Below, piece by piece: positions 35,187 through 44,400 of a stretch of 64,000 bases of DNA (within the stretch, counting starts at the first letter, position 1; the number at the start of each line of letters is the position of its first letter). Location of the stretch: contig NZ_PSZE01000005.1 of the NCBI RefSeq assembly GCF_002933465.1, positions 274,650-338,649 on the forward strand, in the 5' to 3' direction. This stretch comes from Nocardia nova. GTDB taxonomy: Bacteria; Actinomycetota; Actinomycetes; Mycobacteriales; Mycobacteriaceae. A program made the translations under genes and the position numbers. The notes beneath the pieces were generated by a model. It saw nothing but the letters and a program-made list of their open reading frames with translations. It was not told where the DNA came from and made no database searches.

Positions 35187-35251
35187 CGGACCATGGTCGC
35201 GGCACCTCGGGACCAACGGCCCCTCCGCCGCGCGCGCCGCGAACCTACCGT
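35187..35251 (+). promoter_or_regulatory. DosR-type promoter, leaderless, for the first Acg-type gene
   Basis: GGGACCAACGGCCC (35209-35222) is a near-consensus box. TACCGT (35246-35251) follows after 23 nt and the ATG comes 6 nt later. A weaker CGGACCATGGTCGC (35187-35200) lies 22 bp upstream. There is no ribosome-binding site, in agreement with leaderless translation. Confidence 0.7.
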
Positions 35252-35257
35252 CGACAT

Positions 35258-36247
35258 ATGAACACAGTGCCCACACGCGACGTCGTCGAGACAGCGGTCC
35301 GGATGGCCGGCCGTGCGCCGTCGCTGCACAACAGCCAGCCCTGGCGGTGGGCGTTCGACGGTGCGCAGCTGCGGCTGTTCAGCGTGCACGAACGCATGTT
35401 GCCGACCACCGACAGCACCGGCCGACAGCTCGTAATCAGCTGCGGCATCGTGCTCGACCACCTGCGCGCGGCGATGGCCGCTCAGGGGTGGCGCACGATC
35501 GTGGCGACCTTCCCGAACCCCAACGACCACACCCACCTCGCCGATGTGCGCTTCGAGCCCTCGCCGTACATCACCGACGGTGACCGCGAACGCGCCGACG
35601 CCATGGCGCGCCGCTACACCGACCGGCTCCCGTTCGACGAACCTGGGGGGTGGGAGCCGTTCGAGACCGTCCTGCGCACGGTGTTCGACCCCGAGGACGC
35701 CATCGTCGACGTCCTGCCCGACGACAGCCGCGCCGAACTGGCCCGAGCCTCGGAGCTGACCGCCTCGGTGCGCCGCTACGATGCCGACTATCACGCCGAA
35801 TTGCATTGGTGGACAGGGCATGTGGTGGCAGATACCGGCGTCCCCCGCGATGCGCTGGTGAGCGAGGAGGAACGCGGACGCGTCGACGTCGGGCGGAGGT
35901 TGCCCACGATCACCGGCGAATCACGCCGTACCGAGGTGCACGCCGACCGGTCGAAGATCCTCGCGCTGTCGACCTACGGCGACAGTCCCGCCGAATGGCT
36001 GGCCTGCGGGCGGGTGCTATCCACCGTCCTGCTCGAATGCACCCTCGCCGGCTACGCCACCTGTCCGCTGACCCATCTCACGGAAGTTCCGCGCAGTCGC
36101 AGCGTCGTCACGCGGCTGATCGGCCGGAATGCCTTCCCACAGGTGCTGATTCGCGTCGGGCGGGCTCCGGAGAATCAACCGCACCCGGAACCGACGCCGC
36201 GACTGCCGCTGCGCGAGATCCTGCGCGTCACCGACGGCGCCGGCTGA
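35258..36247 (+). CDS. Acg-family nitroreductase-like flavin-binding protein (copy 1)
   Basis: The 329-aa protein is a two-lobed nitroreductase-like protein: VRMAGRAPSLHNSQPWRWAFDG opens the first lobe, ISCGIVLDHLRAAMAAQGW follows, and LECTLAGYATCPLTHLTEVPRSR with FPQVLIRVGRAPE closes the second. The APSxHNxQPWxW signature and the TCPLTHLTE block mark the Acg family (Rv2032, Rv3127, Rv3131), thought to bind or sequester FMN under hypoxia. No Shine-Dalgarno sequence precedes the ATG, and the promoter geometry implies leaderless mRNA. Two more copies lie at 44401 and 48963. Confidence 0.92.
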   Translation: MNTVPTRDVVETAVRMAGRAPSLHNSQPWRWAFDGAQLRLFSVHERMLPTTDSTGRQLVISCGIVLDHLRAAMAAQGWRTIVATFPNPNDHTHLADVRFEPSPYITDGDRERADAMARRYTDRLPFDEPGGWEPFETVLRTVFDPEDAIVDVLPDDSRAELARASELTASVRRYDADYHAELHWWTGHVVADTGVPRDALVSEEERGRVDVGRRLPTITGESRRTEVHADRSKILALSTYGDSPAEWLACGRVLSTVLLECTLAGYATCPLTHLTEVPRSRSVVTRLIGRNAFPQVLIRVGRAPENQPHPEPTPRLPLREILRVTDGAG

Positions 36248-36340
36248 CCGATGCCTCGGCCGGCGAATCGCTCGCCGTCTCCGCACCCGCCCGCGGTGTT
36301 CGTCACGGCGCCGGCCCGCGCGGGACGTCCGGGCGCGGCG

Positions 36341-37591
36341 TTACCGCGCGCGAGACCGTCGCGCGGCGTAGATCGCCGCACCGAGCGCCAGCACGACCGC
36401 TCCCGAGACCACCGATGTGAGCGGGAGGGTGCAGGCCAGCACCGCGCAGCCGGCGGCGCCGACCACCGGAACCACACGCGGCGGTCTGCCTTCGGCCGGG
36501 GTCAGCGTCCAGGCCGAGGCGTTCGCGACGGCGTAGTAGCCGAGCACCGCGAAGGACGAGAACCCGATCGCGCCGCGGATATCGGCGGTCGCGGCGATCA
36601 CCGCCACCACCGCGCCGACGACCAGTTCGGCTCGATGCGGGACGGCGAAACGCGGATGCACCGCGGCCAGCCGATGCGGCAGATGCCGATCCCGGGCCAT
36701 GGCGAAGGTGGTGCGCGAGACCCCGAGGATCAATGCCAGCAGTGAGCCGAGCGCGGCGACGGCCGCCCCGGCGCGCACCACGGGCACCAGCTCGGGCCGG
36801 CCCGCCGCGCGCACCGTATCGGCCAGCGGCGCTGTGGCCGAGGCCAATTCGTGCGGGCCGAGCACCAGCAGCGCCGCGACGGCGACCACCGCGTAGACGA
36901 CCAGGGTGATGCCCAGAGCCAGCGGGATCGCACGCGGGATGATGCGGGCGGGGTCACGGACCTCCGCACCGAGAGTGGCGATGCGGGCGTAGCCGGCGAA
37001 GGCGAAGAACAACAACCCGGCGGCCTGCAGAATCCCGCGCACCGATGTGTCGGATCCGATCGCCAACCGGCCGACGTCGGCGGCGGAGCCGGCCCAGGCC
37101 GCGACGACGACCGCGGCCAGGACGGCCAGCACGACCGCGACGACGATCCGGGTGAGCAGCGCCGACTTCTGCACGCCCCGATAGTTCACCGCGGTGAGCG
37201 CGACCACCGCCCCGACGGCCACCGCGTGCGCATGATCGGGCCAGGCGTAGGCACCGACCGTGAGTGCCATCGCCGCGCACGAGGCGGTCTTACCGACGAC
37301 GAAGCCCCAGCCGGCGAGATACCCCCAGAACTCCCCCAGGCGTTCCCGGCCGTAGACGTAGGTTCCGCCGGAGGCGGGATAGCGCGCGGCCAGCCGGGCC
37401 GAAGAGGTGGCGTTGCAATAGGCGACGACGGCCGCGATCGCCAGGCCGATCAGCAATCCCGATCCGGCCGCCGCCGCGGCCGGGCCCAGCGCGGCGAAGA
37501 TTCCCGCGCCGATCATCGACCCGAGCCCGATCACCACCGCGTCGCCGAGGCCGAGCCGACGGCGCAGGCCGGCCGTCGCCTCGGAGTCCAT
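36341..37591 (-). CDS. APC-superfamily amino acid permease
   Basis: The 416-aa transporter has about 12 membrane helices. Family landmarks are LGLGDAVVIGLGSMIGAGIFAALGPAAAAAG in helix 1 (unwound GSMIGAGIF substrate site), YPASGGTYVYGRERLGEFWGYLAGW and LLFFAFAGYARIATLGAEVRDPARIIPRAI. It probably exchanges or imports an amino acid or polyamine. ATG 37591 is chosen; a GTG at 37615 is possible. It is the last gene of the CsoR-like operon by orientation and a 55-bp gap, which may or may not be functional linkage. Confidence 0.9.
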   Translation of the reverse strand: MDSEATAGLRRRLGLGDAVVIGLGSMIGAGIFAALGPAAAAAGSGLLIGLAIAAVVAYCNATSSARLAARYPASGGTYVYGRERLGEFWGYLAGWGFVVGKTASCAAMALTVGAYAWPDHAHAVAVGAVVALTAVNYRGVQKSALLTRIVVAVVLAVLAAVVVAAWAGSAADVGRLAIGSDTSVRGILQAAGLLFFAFAGYARIATLGAEVRDPARIIPRAIPLALGITLVVYAVVAVAALLVLGPHELASATAPLADTVRAAGRPELVPVVRAGAAVAALGSLLALILGVSRTTFAMARDRHLPHRLAAVHPRFAVPHRAELVVGAVVAVIAATADIRGAIGFSSFAVLGYYAVANASAWTLTPAEGRPPRVVPVVGAAGCAVLACTLPLTSVVSGAVVLALGAAIYAARRSRAR

Positions 37592-37646
37592 GAGCTCGAA
37601 GATAGCGGACTTCACTCGCGCACGCGTGCCGGCTGAGTAGCCGCCG

Positions 37647-38051
37647 TCAGGCCTCGGTGAGAGCGTCGATGGCGTCGCGCAATTTCGCGGCGGCCTCGGT
37701 CGCGATCGGCTGCAGTTCCGAATCGCCGGTGACCTGCACCATAACCTCGGGATCCATCGCTTCGACGATGACGGCGCCCGCATCGCCGGGGTCGCGCCGC
37801 ACGATCACGTTGCAGGGCAGCAGCAATCCGATGCGGCGATCGACGCCGACCGCGCGATGCGCCAGCGGCGGGTTGCACGCCCCGAGGATGCGGTAGTCCT
37901 CCATTTCTTCGCCCAGTTTGGCCTTCAGGGTCGCGGCCATATCGATCTCGGTCAGCACTCCGAAGCCCTGCTCGGCCAGTGCGGCCCGGGTCCGTTCCAC
38001 GGCATCGTCGAACCGGTCGGTGTGCAGCGTGGTGGAAATCGCCAGATTCAT
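37647..38051 (-). CDS. DUF302 domain protein
   Basis: The 134-aa protein is a single DUF302 domain: FDDAVERTRAALAEQGFGVLTEIDMAATLKAKLG, then YRILGACNPPLAHRAV, with LLPCNVIVRRDPGD. The GACNPPLA and LPCNV cysteines are conserved in the family, whose members often accompany sulfur- or copper-related genes. It sits between DUF2892 and the APC permease, downstream of a CsoR-family repressor. Function unknown; cysteine-based chemistry with sulfane sulfur or metals is a reasonable guess. Confidence 0.9.
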   Translation of the reverse strand: MNLAISTTLHTDRFDDAVERTRAALAEQGFGVLTEIDMAATLKAKLGEEMEDYRILGACNPPLAHRAVGVDRRIGLLLPCNVIVRRDPGDAGAVIVEAMDPEVMVQVTGDSELQPIATEAAAKLRDAIDALTEA

Positions 38052-38090
38052 GATCGCCCGCTTTCCTTTCGATGGGGGGTGGTAACCGGG

Positions 38091-38333
38091 TCAGGTCCGC
38101 GAAACGGCGCAACCGGCCGTGGCCGGCAGGCCCAGCCGCCGTAGCAGCAGGGTCGCCGGGCACCAGCCCGCAACGCCGTACAGCAGCAGATTCACGCCGA
38201 CGAACCCGGTGAGAACGAGCCACCAGCCCGACCAGGCCGCGGCCGCGACCACACCGATCAGCACGATGGTGCCGGCCAGCAGCGGTACGACGCGGGCGAT
38301 GGACCAGCCCTGGTGGCGAGGTAGGTTCAGCAT
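38091..38333 (-). CDS. DUF2892 (YgaP-like) membrane protein
   Basis: The 80-aa protein has two membrane helices (VVPLLAGTIVLIGVVAAAAW and LVLTGFVGVNLLLYGVAGW) followed by CPATLLLRRLGL. This is the inner-membrane module DUF2892 that is often fused or adjacent to rhodanese (sulfur transferase) domains. Its neighbour is a CstR-like repressor, which supports a role in sulfane-sulfur handling, though no rhodanese gene is present here. Confidence 0.85.
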   Translation of the reverse strand: MLNLPRHQGWSIARVVPLLAGTIVLIGVVAAAAWSGWWLVLTGFVGVNLLLYGVAGWCPATLLLRRLGLPATAGCAVSRT

Positions 38334-38370
38334 GCGTTCACTTCCCGGATAGATTGGGCGCCTTCGCTTT

Positions 38371-38661
<291 letters not shown>

Positions 38662-38666
38662 CTACC

Positions 38667-38698
38667 CCTTCAGCATACCCCTGGGGGTATGCTGAAGG
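38667..38698. promoter_or_regulatory. CsoR/CstR operator upstream of the repressor operon
   Basis: Perfect palindrome with 15-bp arms (CCTTCAGCATACCCC at 38667-38681 and its reverse complement at 38684-38698) and a 2-nt centre. The core ATACCCC-n2-GGGGTAT is the pattern of CsoR-family operators. Confidence 0.8.
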
Positions 38699-38706
38699 TT
38701 GTGGCG

Positions 38707-40860
38707 TCAGTCATGCGCGAAGCTGATCGACGGCAGTATCCGGCGCAACCACCGCGGCGATGCCCAGGCACGATGCCCGGTCAGCCGCAACAGGACCGGC
38801 AGCAGCACCAGGCGGACCGCGGCGGCGTCCAGGAGCACGGCCACACCGAGGATGATGCCCATCTCCTTCGGCGGCAGCGGATCGGCGAGCGAGAAGGTGA
38901 AGAACACCGCCACCATGACCGCGGCGGCGGCGAAGATCACCCGGCCGGAATGGGCCAGTCCGTCCACCAGGGCACGACTCGGATCGCCGGACCGCTCGTA
39001 GTGCTCCTTCGCCGTCGCCAGCAGGAAGACCGTGTAGTCCATCGCGATGGCGAAGATCATCGCGAAGAAGAACACCGGACCCCAGCCGTCGAGGAACCCC
39101 TGCGGGCTGAAACCGAGCAGGCCCGCCCCGTGCCCGTCCTGGAAGATCAGCTTTGCCACTCCGAACGCCGCGGCCGTCGACAGCAGACTCACCACCGTGC
39201 CCAGCGCCGCGATCAGCGGAGCCTGCAACGCCACCAGCAGCAGGGCGAAGCCGAGCACCAGGATGATTCCCACGATGATGGGGAAATAGTGGTTCAGGGC
39301 GTGTTGCAGATCCAGATTCTCCGCGGGTGCACCGCCGACCAGCGCTCCGGCCGGCAGCCGGTCTCGCAGGTTATCGAGGATCGTGGTCATCCGCGCGTCG
39401 GAGGGGTCGACGCTCGGCAGCGCCTGCATCATCGCCAGTCCGCTTCCGTCGCGGGCCACTTGCGGCGGAGTGACCATCGCGATGCCGTCCACCGCCGAGG
39501 CGGCGTTCGCCACCGCGCCGGATTCCGTTGCGGGCGCGATGATCTGCAACATTCCGGGAGCGCCTTCGCCCATCTGCGCCTGCACCAGTTCGTAACCGTG
39601 ACGAACCGGCGCGTCCGCGGGCACGACCTGGATCGACGGCATCGCGACCTTCAATCCGGTCACCGGGATCGCGAGCGCGACCAGGACCAGCAATGCGGCG
39701 ATCGCGAACGGCCACGGCCGGTCGTGCAGGATCCGGCCCCAGGCCGCGAACCGCGGTGAGCGGTGGTGCTGGCTGCCGATGCGAGGCAGCGACCCGGCGT
39801 TGATCCGGCTACCCAGCGCGCCCAGCGCGGCCGGCAACAGGGTCAGCGTCGCCAGCAGCACGAACGCCACCGCGAACATGATCCCGACCGCCATCGTCCG
39901 CACCGCCGGAGCCGGCACGATGAGCACGGCCGACAGGCTCACCAGCACCGTCAGCCCGGACAGCACCACGGCCTTACCCGCCGTGCTCATGGTCTCGGCG
40001 ACCGCCGCGCGTGGATCGGAACTCGCCGCGAGCGCGCCGCGGAAGCGGGCGACGATGAACAGGGCGTAGTCGATGCCCAGCGCCAGGGCGAACATCATGG
40101 CGAAGTTCATGGCCCACACCGAAATCGGCGTCACGTGATTGAGCAGCACCAGCCCACCGGCCGAGGCGATCAAGCCGGCCAGGGTGAGCAGCAACGGCAG
40201 TCCGGCCGCCACCAGCGAGCCGAAGGCGACCACCATGATGGCGAGGGTCACCGGCCAGGAGAACATCTCGGCCTTCAGCATCGCATCGTGGTTGGCCTCG
40301 TTGAAGTCGCTCCACAGCGCCGACGCGCCGGTGGGATAGACCTCGATTCCGTTGCCGGACAACGCCGTCAGCGCGTCCTTGTGAGTATCGACCGCCTTCA
40401 CCATGTCGTCGGTCGAGGCCGCGGCGCCGGCGATGAGGATTCCGGTGTGCCCGTCGGGGCTGATCGACATCCCCGGCTGGGGCGCCACCACCTCGCCGAA
40501 TCGGGAATCACCGGCGAAGATCGCGGTCATCCGGCCCAGCACCGATTGCACTTGCGGGCTCTCGACGGTCCAGGTGTCGGAGTGCACCACGACCTGCACC
40601 GCGGCCGACGAATTGCCGCCGAAGTGCTGCTGTGCCAGCTCGCGAACCCGTACCGAATCCGACCCGTTCGCCTGCCAGCCGGCGCCCGCGAGGGAATTGA
40701 ACACGCTCGGCGCCGCGGCCCCGAGCGCCACCAGCACCAGCAGCCAGACCCCGAACACGATCCGGGCGTGGCCGGCCATGGCGGCCCCCAGTCTGCCCAG
40801 CATTCCGCCGGAGCCCCGCGTGGTGGCCGCCGGCGGTGACACAACCTGCGATTCGGTCAT
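38707..40860 (-). CDS. MMPL-family RND transporter
   Basis: The 717-aa protein (ATG 40860 after GGGAGG) is a two-halved MMPL pump. Each half has one helix, an extracytoplasmic domain and five helices. The first half includes VYPTGASALWSDFNEANHDAMLKAEM and the proton-relay segment MMFALALGIDYALFIVARFRG; the second has FFAMIFAIAMDYTVFLLATAKEHYERSGD. The paired D-Y motifs in helices 4 and 10 are the usual proton-carrying sites. Such pumps export lipids, siderophores or drugs. Two CsoR-type operators lie just upstream, shared with the divergent DsbA-like gene. Confidence 0.92.
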   Translation of the reverse strand: MTESQVVSPPAATTRGSGGMLGRLGAAMAGHARIVFGVWLLVLVALGAAAPSVFNSLAGAGWQANGSDSVRVRELAQQHFGGNSSAAVQVVVHSDTWTVESPQVQSVLGRMTAIFAGDSRFGEVVAPQPGMSISPDGHTGILIAGAAASTDDMVKAVDTHKDALTALSGNGIEVYPTGASALWSDFNEANHDAMLKAEMFSWPVTLAIMVVAFGSLVAAGLPLLLTLAGLIASAGGLVLLNHVTPISVWAMNFAMMFALALGIDYALFIVARFRGALAASSDPRAAVAETMSTAGKAVVLSGLTVLVSLSAVLIVPAPAVRTMAVGIMFAVAFVLLATLTLLPAALGALGSRINAGSLPRIGSQHHRSPRFAAWGRILHDRPWPFAIAALLVLVALAIPVTGLKVAMPSIQVVPADAPVRHGYELVQAQMGEGAPGMLQIIAPATESGAVANAASAVDGIAMVTPPQVARDGSGLAMMQALPSVDPSDARMTTILDNLRDRLPAGALVGGAPAENLDLQHALNHYFPIIVGIILVLGFALLLVALQAPLIAALGTVVSLLSTAAAFGVAKLIFQDGHGAGLLGFSPQGFLDGWGPVFFFAMIFAIAMDYTVFLLATAKEHYERSGDPSRALVDGLAHSGRVIFAAAAVMVAVFFTFSLADPLPPKEMGIILGVAVLLDAAAVRLVLLPVLLRLTGHRAWASPRWLRRILPSISFAHD

Positions 40861-40874
40861 CACGCCTCCCTTCG

Positions 40875-40890
40875 ATACCCCAGGGGGTAT
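40875..40890. promoter_or_regulatory. CsoR/CstR operator, mmpL-proximal
   Basis: ATACCCCAGGGGGTAT, palindromic with 7-bp arms, 15 nt upstream of the mmpL start codon. Same core as the operator at 38667-38698. Confidence 0.8.
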
Positions 40891-40909
40891 ATTTGGTCTA
40901 GCGGCCAAC

Positions 40910-40925
40910 ATACCCCAGGGGGTAT
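40910..40925. promoter_or_regulatory. CsoR/CstR operator, DsbA-like-gene side
   Basis: A second identical ATACCCCAGGGGGTAT lies 35 bp (centre to centre) from the first, so a repressor tetramer on each could cover the promoters of both divergent genes. Confidence 0.8.
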
Positions 40926-40990
40926 ATGAGACGCAAAGGTGCGCTCGCCCACAGGCGGGTACACCGGCAATGGATGCGAAAGGAGACGAC

Positions 40991-41599
40991 ATGACGGATA
41001 TCGCGCTGTACGTGGACCCGGTCTGCCCGTTCAGCTGGGTCACCGCACGCTGGCTGCAGACGAGCGCCGACGCTCGCGTCACGCTGCGGCAGATGAGCCT
41101 GGCCGTACTCAACGAGGGGCAGGACGTCGATGCCGACCATCGGCCGATGATCGAGCGATCCCGGCGGCTCGGACGGGTCTTCGCCGCCGTCACCCGCCGA
41201 TACGGCGATGACGGGTTCGACCGGCTGTATCAGGAGTTCGGAACCGTGGCACACACCCGCAAGGAACCGATCACCGACGAGACGATCGCGGCCATGCTCG
41301 CCCGCCTGGATCTGGACCCGGCGCTCGCCGAGGCCGCCGACGACGCCCGCCTGGACGAGTCCGTCGCCGAGACCCACCAGGCCGCCCAGCAGGTCCTCGG
41401 ACAGCCCAGCGGGAGTCCGATCGCTGTCGTCGAGGGCCGCGGATTCTCCGGGCCCGTCCTGACGAAGATTCCCGACCCGCAGCAGGGAAAGCAGCTGTTC
41501 GAGGCATTGGTCACATTGGCCGCCACGCCGGCGTTCGCGGCTGTGCAGAGTCCGTACTCCGGGCCGCCGGACGCCACCGAACCCGCCGCCGGCGCCTGA
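40991..41599 (+). CDS. DsbA-like mycothiol-linked oxidoreductase (Rv2466c-like)
   Basis: The 202-aa protein from ATG 40991 (AGGAGA 5-10 nt upstream) has a thioredoxin fold with the active-site segment DPVCPFSWVTARWL. It resembles M. tuberculosis Rv2466c, a mycothiol-dependent nitroreductase, in FxxMSLAxLNExxD near residue 36 and the C-terminal FSGPVLTKIP (the cis-Pro region). Rv2466c has a CPWC motif. Here the second Cys is Ser15 (CPFS), so only Cys12 remains, suggesting a monothiol, mycothiol-mixed-disulfide mechanism. It is controlled with mmpL by CsoR-type operators. Confidence 0.87.
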   Translation: MTDIALYVDPVCPFSWVTARWLQTSADARVTLRQMSLAVLNEGQDVDADHRPMIERSRRLGRVFAAVTRRYGDDGFDRLYQEFGTVAHTRKEPITDETIAAMLARLDLDPALAEAADDARLDESVAETHQAAQQVLGQPSGSPIAVVEGRGFSGPVLTKIPDPQQGKQLFEALVTLAATPAFAAVQSPYSGPPDATEPAAGA

Positions 41600-41626
41600 C
41601 GGCGCGGACGAAGAAGAGGCGGGCCG

Positions 41627-41669
41627 ATGACCTTCGGCCCTGTCCCGAGCGCCGGCGATGCGGTGGTAT
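41627..41669 (+). promoter_or_regulatory. DosR-type promoter for rafH
   Basis: ATGACCTTCGGCCC (41627-41640) keeps 12 of 14 positions of the box. TGGTAT (41664-41669) follows after 23 nt. The leader is about 15 nt and carries AAGGAG. Confidence 0.6.
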
Positions 41670-41689
41670 CGACGCGAAGGAGCGTGACC

Positions 41690-42511
41690 ATGAACTTCGC
41701 GAGCACCGCGCCGGGCGCTCGGCACGGCACCGTATTCCGCGCCGAATCCGTCGTCCAGGGCCCCGGGTACAACCTGCCCACCGTCGACATCCGGCTCGGT
41801 GACCGAGTTCCCAGTATGTTCGGCGAGTACGCGCGACGGCGCATCGGCGACGCCCTCCGCTGCGCACCGTCGCCGGTGGTGTCGATCCGGGTTCGCCTGG
41901 CCGACCATCGCGACTCGGCGCTCGCGAATCCCTTCGTGGCGCAGGCGGACATCGTCGCCGCGCGACAGCTGCGGGTGCAGGTGACGGCGGCAACGGCGCG
42001 CGAGGCGGTGGATAAGCTGCAGACACGGACTCGCACTCGGCTGCGCATGCCGATCGGCGGTGGGCCGGCCCAGCAACACCGGTGTGAACCGCGGGCCGCC
42101 ACACTGCTCTACCTCCGTCCGGTCACGCAACGGAAGATCATGCGCACCAAGTGTTTTCATCTGCTAGACCGCACCGCGGCGGAGGCCGGGGCCGATATGG
42201 CGCTGATGGATTACGACTTCTGCTTGTTCACCGAGTCCGGCGCGGATACCGAAAGCGTGCTCGCGCTCACCACCGGCGGCCGGTATCGGTTGATTCGGCT
42301 CGATGAGCGCACGGCGACCGCCGATTCGGCGAATCTGCCGCTCGCCGTCGCCGATGCCCCGGCCCCGGTGCTCGAACGGGCGGAGGCCCTGGCCCGGCTG
42401 CAGCTGAGCGGTTCACCGTTCCTCTTCTACCGCGATCGCGAACTCGACCGCGGCTGTGTGTTCTACCACCGCTACGACGGTCACTACGGATTCATCACCT
42501 CGCGACGATGA
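41690..42511 (+). CDS. rafH: Dormancy ribosome-associated factor (Rv0079/RafH-like)
   Basis: ATG 41690 follows AAGGAG. The 273-aa protein has an HPF/YfiA-like N-terminal domain ([21 protein letters not shown], then [29 protein letters not shown]) and a C-terminal domain with [63 protein letters not shown]. The C-terminal part closely parallels Rv0079 (LPFLFFTD... YSRYDGNLGLIT), the DosR-controlled hibernation factor RafH/DATIN that binds ribosomes in hypoxia; the length is also the same. It probably stabilises 70S ribosomes during dormancy. A DosR-type promoter lies just upstream. Confidence 0.85.
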   Translation: MNFASTAPGARHGTVFRAESVVQGPGYNLPTVDIRLGDRVPSMFGEYARRRIGDALRCAPSPVVSIRVRLADHRDSALANPFVAQADIVAARQLRVQVTAATAREAVDKLQTRTRTRLRMPIGGGPAQQHRCEPRAATLLYLRPVTQRKIMRTKCFHLLDRTAAEAGADMALMDYDFCLFTESGADTESVLALTTGGRYRLIRLDERTATADSANLPLAVADAPAPVLERAEALARLQLSGSPFLFYRDRELDRGCVFYHRYDGHYGFITSRR

Positions 42512-42533
42512 GCCGGCGAAGGCCTCGCAGTGG

Positions 42534-42576
42534 TGGACTTTCGCCCCTACCAGCGCCGCCCGCGCGGTGGTGGCAT
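42534..42576 (+). promoter_or_regulatory. DosR-type promoter for the flavin-binding protein gene
   Basis: TGGACTTTCGCCCC (42534-42547) is followed after 23 nt by TGGCAT (42571-42576), a hexamer nearly identical to that of rafH (TGGTAT). Confidence 0.6.
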
Positions 42577-42615
42577 GGACAGACCGGATGCTCAGCTCCC
42601 GAGAGGTACCACATC

Positions 42616-43125
42616 GTGATTCCGCCCGATCGCACCGACGACGGCGCATCCAGCTCCATGGTCGCCCTCGAGCGTGCCGAGGCGATGCGGCTGCTGGCCG
42701 GAATTGCTTACGGCCGAGTTGTTTTCACCCGCGACGCGCTGCCGGCCATTCGCCCGGTCAATCATTTCGTCGAAGCCGACGGGCGCGTGGTGGTACGCAC
42801 TCGGCTCACGTCCCGGCTGACCTCGGCGATCCGAGCGGATCCCGGTGTGGTCGTCGCCTATGAAGCCGACGAGATCGACCCCGGCACCCGCACCGGCTGG
42901 TCGGTCGTGGTGACCGGTCTGGCGCGGCCGGTTGCCGACCCGAACCGCGTCGCGCGATACGAGCGATTGCTGCCACCATGGATAGCGGCGGCCATGGATA
43001 CGGTCGTCGAAATCGAACCCACCATCGTGACCGGTATCCGCCTCGTCGGCGCACCGGATACTCCCGGACCGCCGGCGCCACCGACCCTCTCGCCGAAAGT
43101 CGACAACCATGACATACCACGATGA
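42616..43125 (+). CDS. Pyridoxamine 5'-phosphate oxidase-like flavin-binding protein
   Basis: GTG 42616 follows GAGAGG. The 169-aa protein has the split-barrel fold of FMN-binding PNPOx-like proteins: [47 protein letters not shown], then [28 protein letters not shown]. The fold binds FMN or F420 in related mycobacterial proteins. M. tuberculosis Rv3129, a DosR regulon member, has a similar fold. The tail is proline-rich and its end overlaps the DUF2267 gene by 17 bp. Confidence 0.85.
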   Translation: MIPPDRTDDGASSSMVALERAEAMRLLAGIAYGRVVFTRDALPAIRPVNHFVEADGRVVVRTRLTSRLTSAIRADPGVVVAYEADEIDPGTRTGWSVVVTGLARPVADPNRVARYERLLPPWIAAAMDTVVEIEPTIVTGIRLVGAPDTPGPPAPPTLSPKVDNHDIPR

Positions 43126-43570
43126 TCCGTTCGCGCCGGCCTTGAACACCGCCCACACGTGGTTGCGCACCGTCGCCGACCGGCTGGCCACCGAGGACCG
43201 CGCTTTCGCGCTGCGTGCGCTGCGCGCCTGGCTGCACACCGTGCGCGACCGCCTCGACGTTGCCGTCGCCGCGCATTTCAGCGCTCAACTGCCCGAATTG
43301 CTCCGCGGAATCTTCTACGAGGGCTGGGTGCCCGCCCATGTTCCGATGCACCACGACGTCACGTCCTTCGTCGACGCGTTCGCTCATGAGGCGGGTGTAT
43401 CCGCCGACGAGGCGGTGGCGCTGATCGGCGCGGTGACGATCGCACTGTCCGATGTGTTCTCCCCCGGACACCTCGACCACGTCCTCGCGGTGGTGCCCGA
43501 GCCACTGCGTGCGGTACTGCTCGGCAGCGAACTCAACGGGACGGCCGCGACGATTCCCGGCGATGCCTAG
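43109..43570 (+). CDS. DUF2267 protein
   Basis: The 153-aa helical protein matches DUF2267: [61 protein letters not shown]. Members of this family are small helical proteins of unknown function common in stress loci. The start overlaps the preceding gene by 17 bp, so they form an operon behind one DosR-type promoter. Confidence 0.87.
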   Translation: MTYHDDPFAPALNTAHTWLRTVADRLATEDRAFALRALRAWLHTVRDRLDVAVAAHFSAQLPELLRGIFYEGWVPAHVPMHHDVTSFVDAFAHEAGVSADEAVALIGAVTIALSDVFSPGHLDHVLAVVPEPLRAVLLGSELNGTAATIPGDA

Positions 43571-43588
43571 ATGCCGGCAACCAGGAAA

Positions 43589-43631
43589 AGGACTTTCGTC
43601 CATGATGAGGCACTGATCAGGCGATTATGGT
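43589..43631 (+). promoter_or_regulatory. DosR-type promoter for dosR (autoregulation)
   Basis: AGGACTTTCGTCCA (43589-43602) is a clean palindrome. TATGGT (43626-43631), the best -10 hexamer in the window, lies 23 nt on. The leader is about 33 nt. Confidence 0.7.
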
Positions 43632-43670
43632 GAGTACATTCATCGCTTCTCTCGATTGGACGCACTCGCC

Positions 43671-44315
43671 ATGATCAAGGTGTTCCTGGTCGACGACCAC
43701 GAAATCGTCCGTCGCGGGCTGAGCGACCTGCTCGACGGAGACCCGGAGTTGTCGGTCGTCGGTGAGGCGGGATCGGTGTCCCAGGCCCTCGCCCGCATCC
43801 CCGCGCTGCGCCCCGATGTCGCGGTGCTCGATGTCCGTCTTCCCGACGGAAACGGCATCGAGCTGTGCCGGGAGCTGCTGTCCAAGGTCGACGGCCTGCG
43901 CTGCCTGATCCTCACCTCCTTCACCGACGAGCACGCCATGCTCGACGCGATTCTGGCCGGCGCCAGCGGTTATGTGGTCAAAGACATCAAGGGCATGGAA
44001 TTGGCCCGCGCGGTGAAAGACGTCGGCGCCGGTAAATCGCTGCTGGACAACCGCGCCGCCGCCGCACTGATGGAGCAGCTGCGTCACGGCACCGAGCCCG
44101 ACGGTCCGCTGGCGACGCTGACCGAGCAGGAACGCAAACTGCTCGATCTGCTCGGTGAGGGCCTGACCAATCGCGAGATCGCCGACCGCATGTTCCTCGC
44201 CGAGAAGACCGTCAAGAACTACGTCTCACGACTGCTGGCCAAACTGGGCATGCAGCGCCGCACCCAGGCGGCCGTCTACGCCACCAAGCTGCATTCCAGG
44301 ACACCTGCGGAGTAG
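43671..44315 (+). CDS. dosR: Dormancy response regulator DosR (DevR)
   Basis: The 214-aa NarL/LuxR-type response regulator starts [17 protein letters not shown]. Asp54 in [11 protein letters not shown] is the phosphorylation site, DD at 8-9 the acidic pocket and [15 protein letters not shown] the signalling face. Residues about 145-205 are the LuxR-type helix-turn-helix ([45 protein letters not shown]). It is nearly collinear with M. tuberculosis DosR, including the recognition helix [13 protein letters not shown], so it should bind the same palindrome; such palindromes occur about twenty times in this window, one of them at its own promoter. Confidence 0.97.
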   Translation: MIKVFLVDDHEIVRRGLSDLLDGDPELSVVGEAGSVSQALARIPALRPDVAVLDVRLPDGNGIELCRELLSKVDGLRCLILTSFTDEHAMLDAILAGASGYVVKDIKGMELARAVKDVGAGKSLLDNRAAAALMEQLRHGTEPDGPLATLTEQERKLLDLLGEGLTNREIADRMFLAEKTVKNYVSRLLAKLGMQRRTQAAVYATKLHSRTPAE

Positions 44316-44327
44316 CCCGGCGCGCCG

Positions 44328-44370
44328 GTGACCATCGGCCCCATCGTGCCGGGATCAACGCCCGTATTCG
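44328..44370 (+). promoter_or_regulatory. DosR-type promoter for the second Acg-type gene
   Basis: GTGACCATCGGCCC (44328-44341) is followed after 23 nt by TATTCG (44365-44370), which keeps TA but ends in G. The leader would be about 24 nt. Confidence 0.55.
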
Positions 44371-44400
44371 GGTTGCCTCGTGGTTGTGAGACTGGACACC

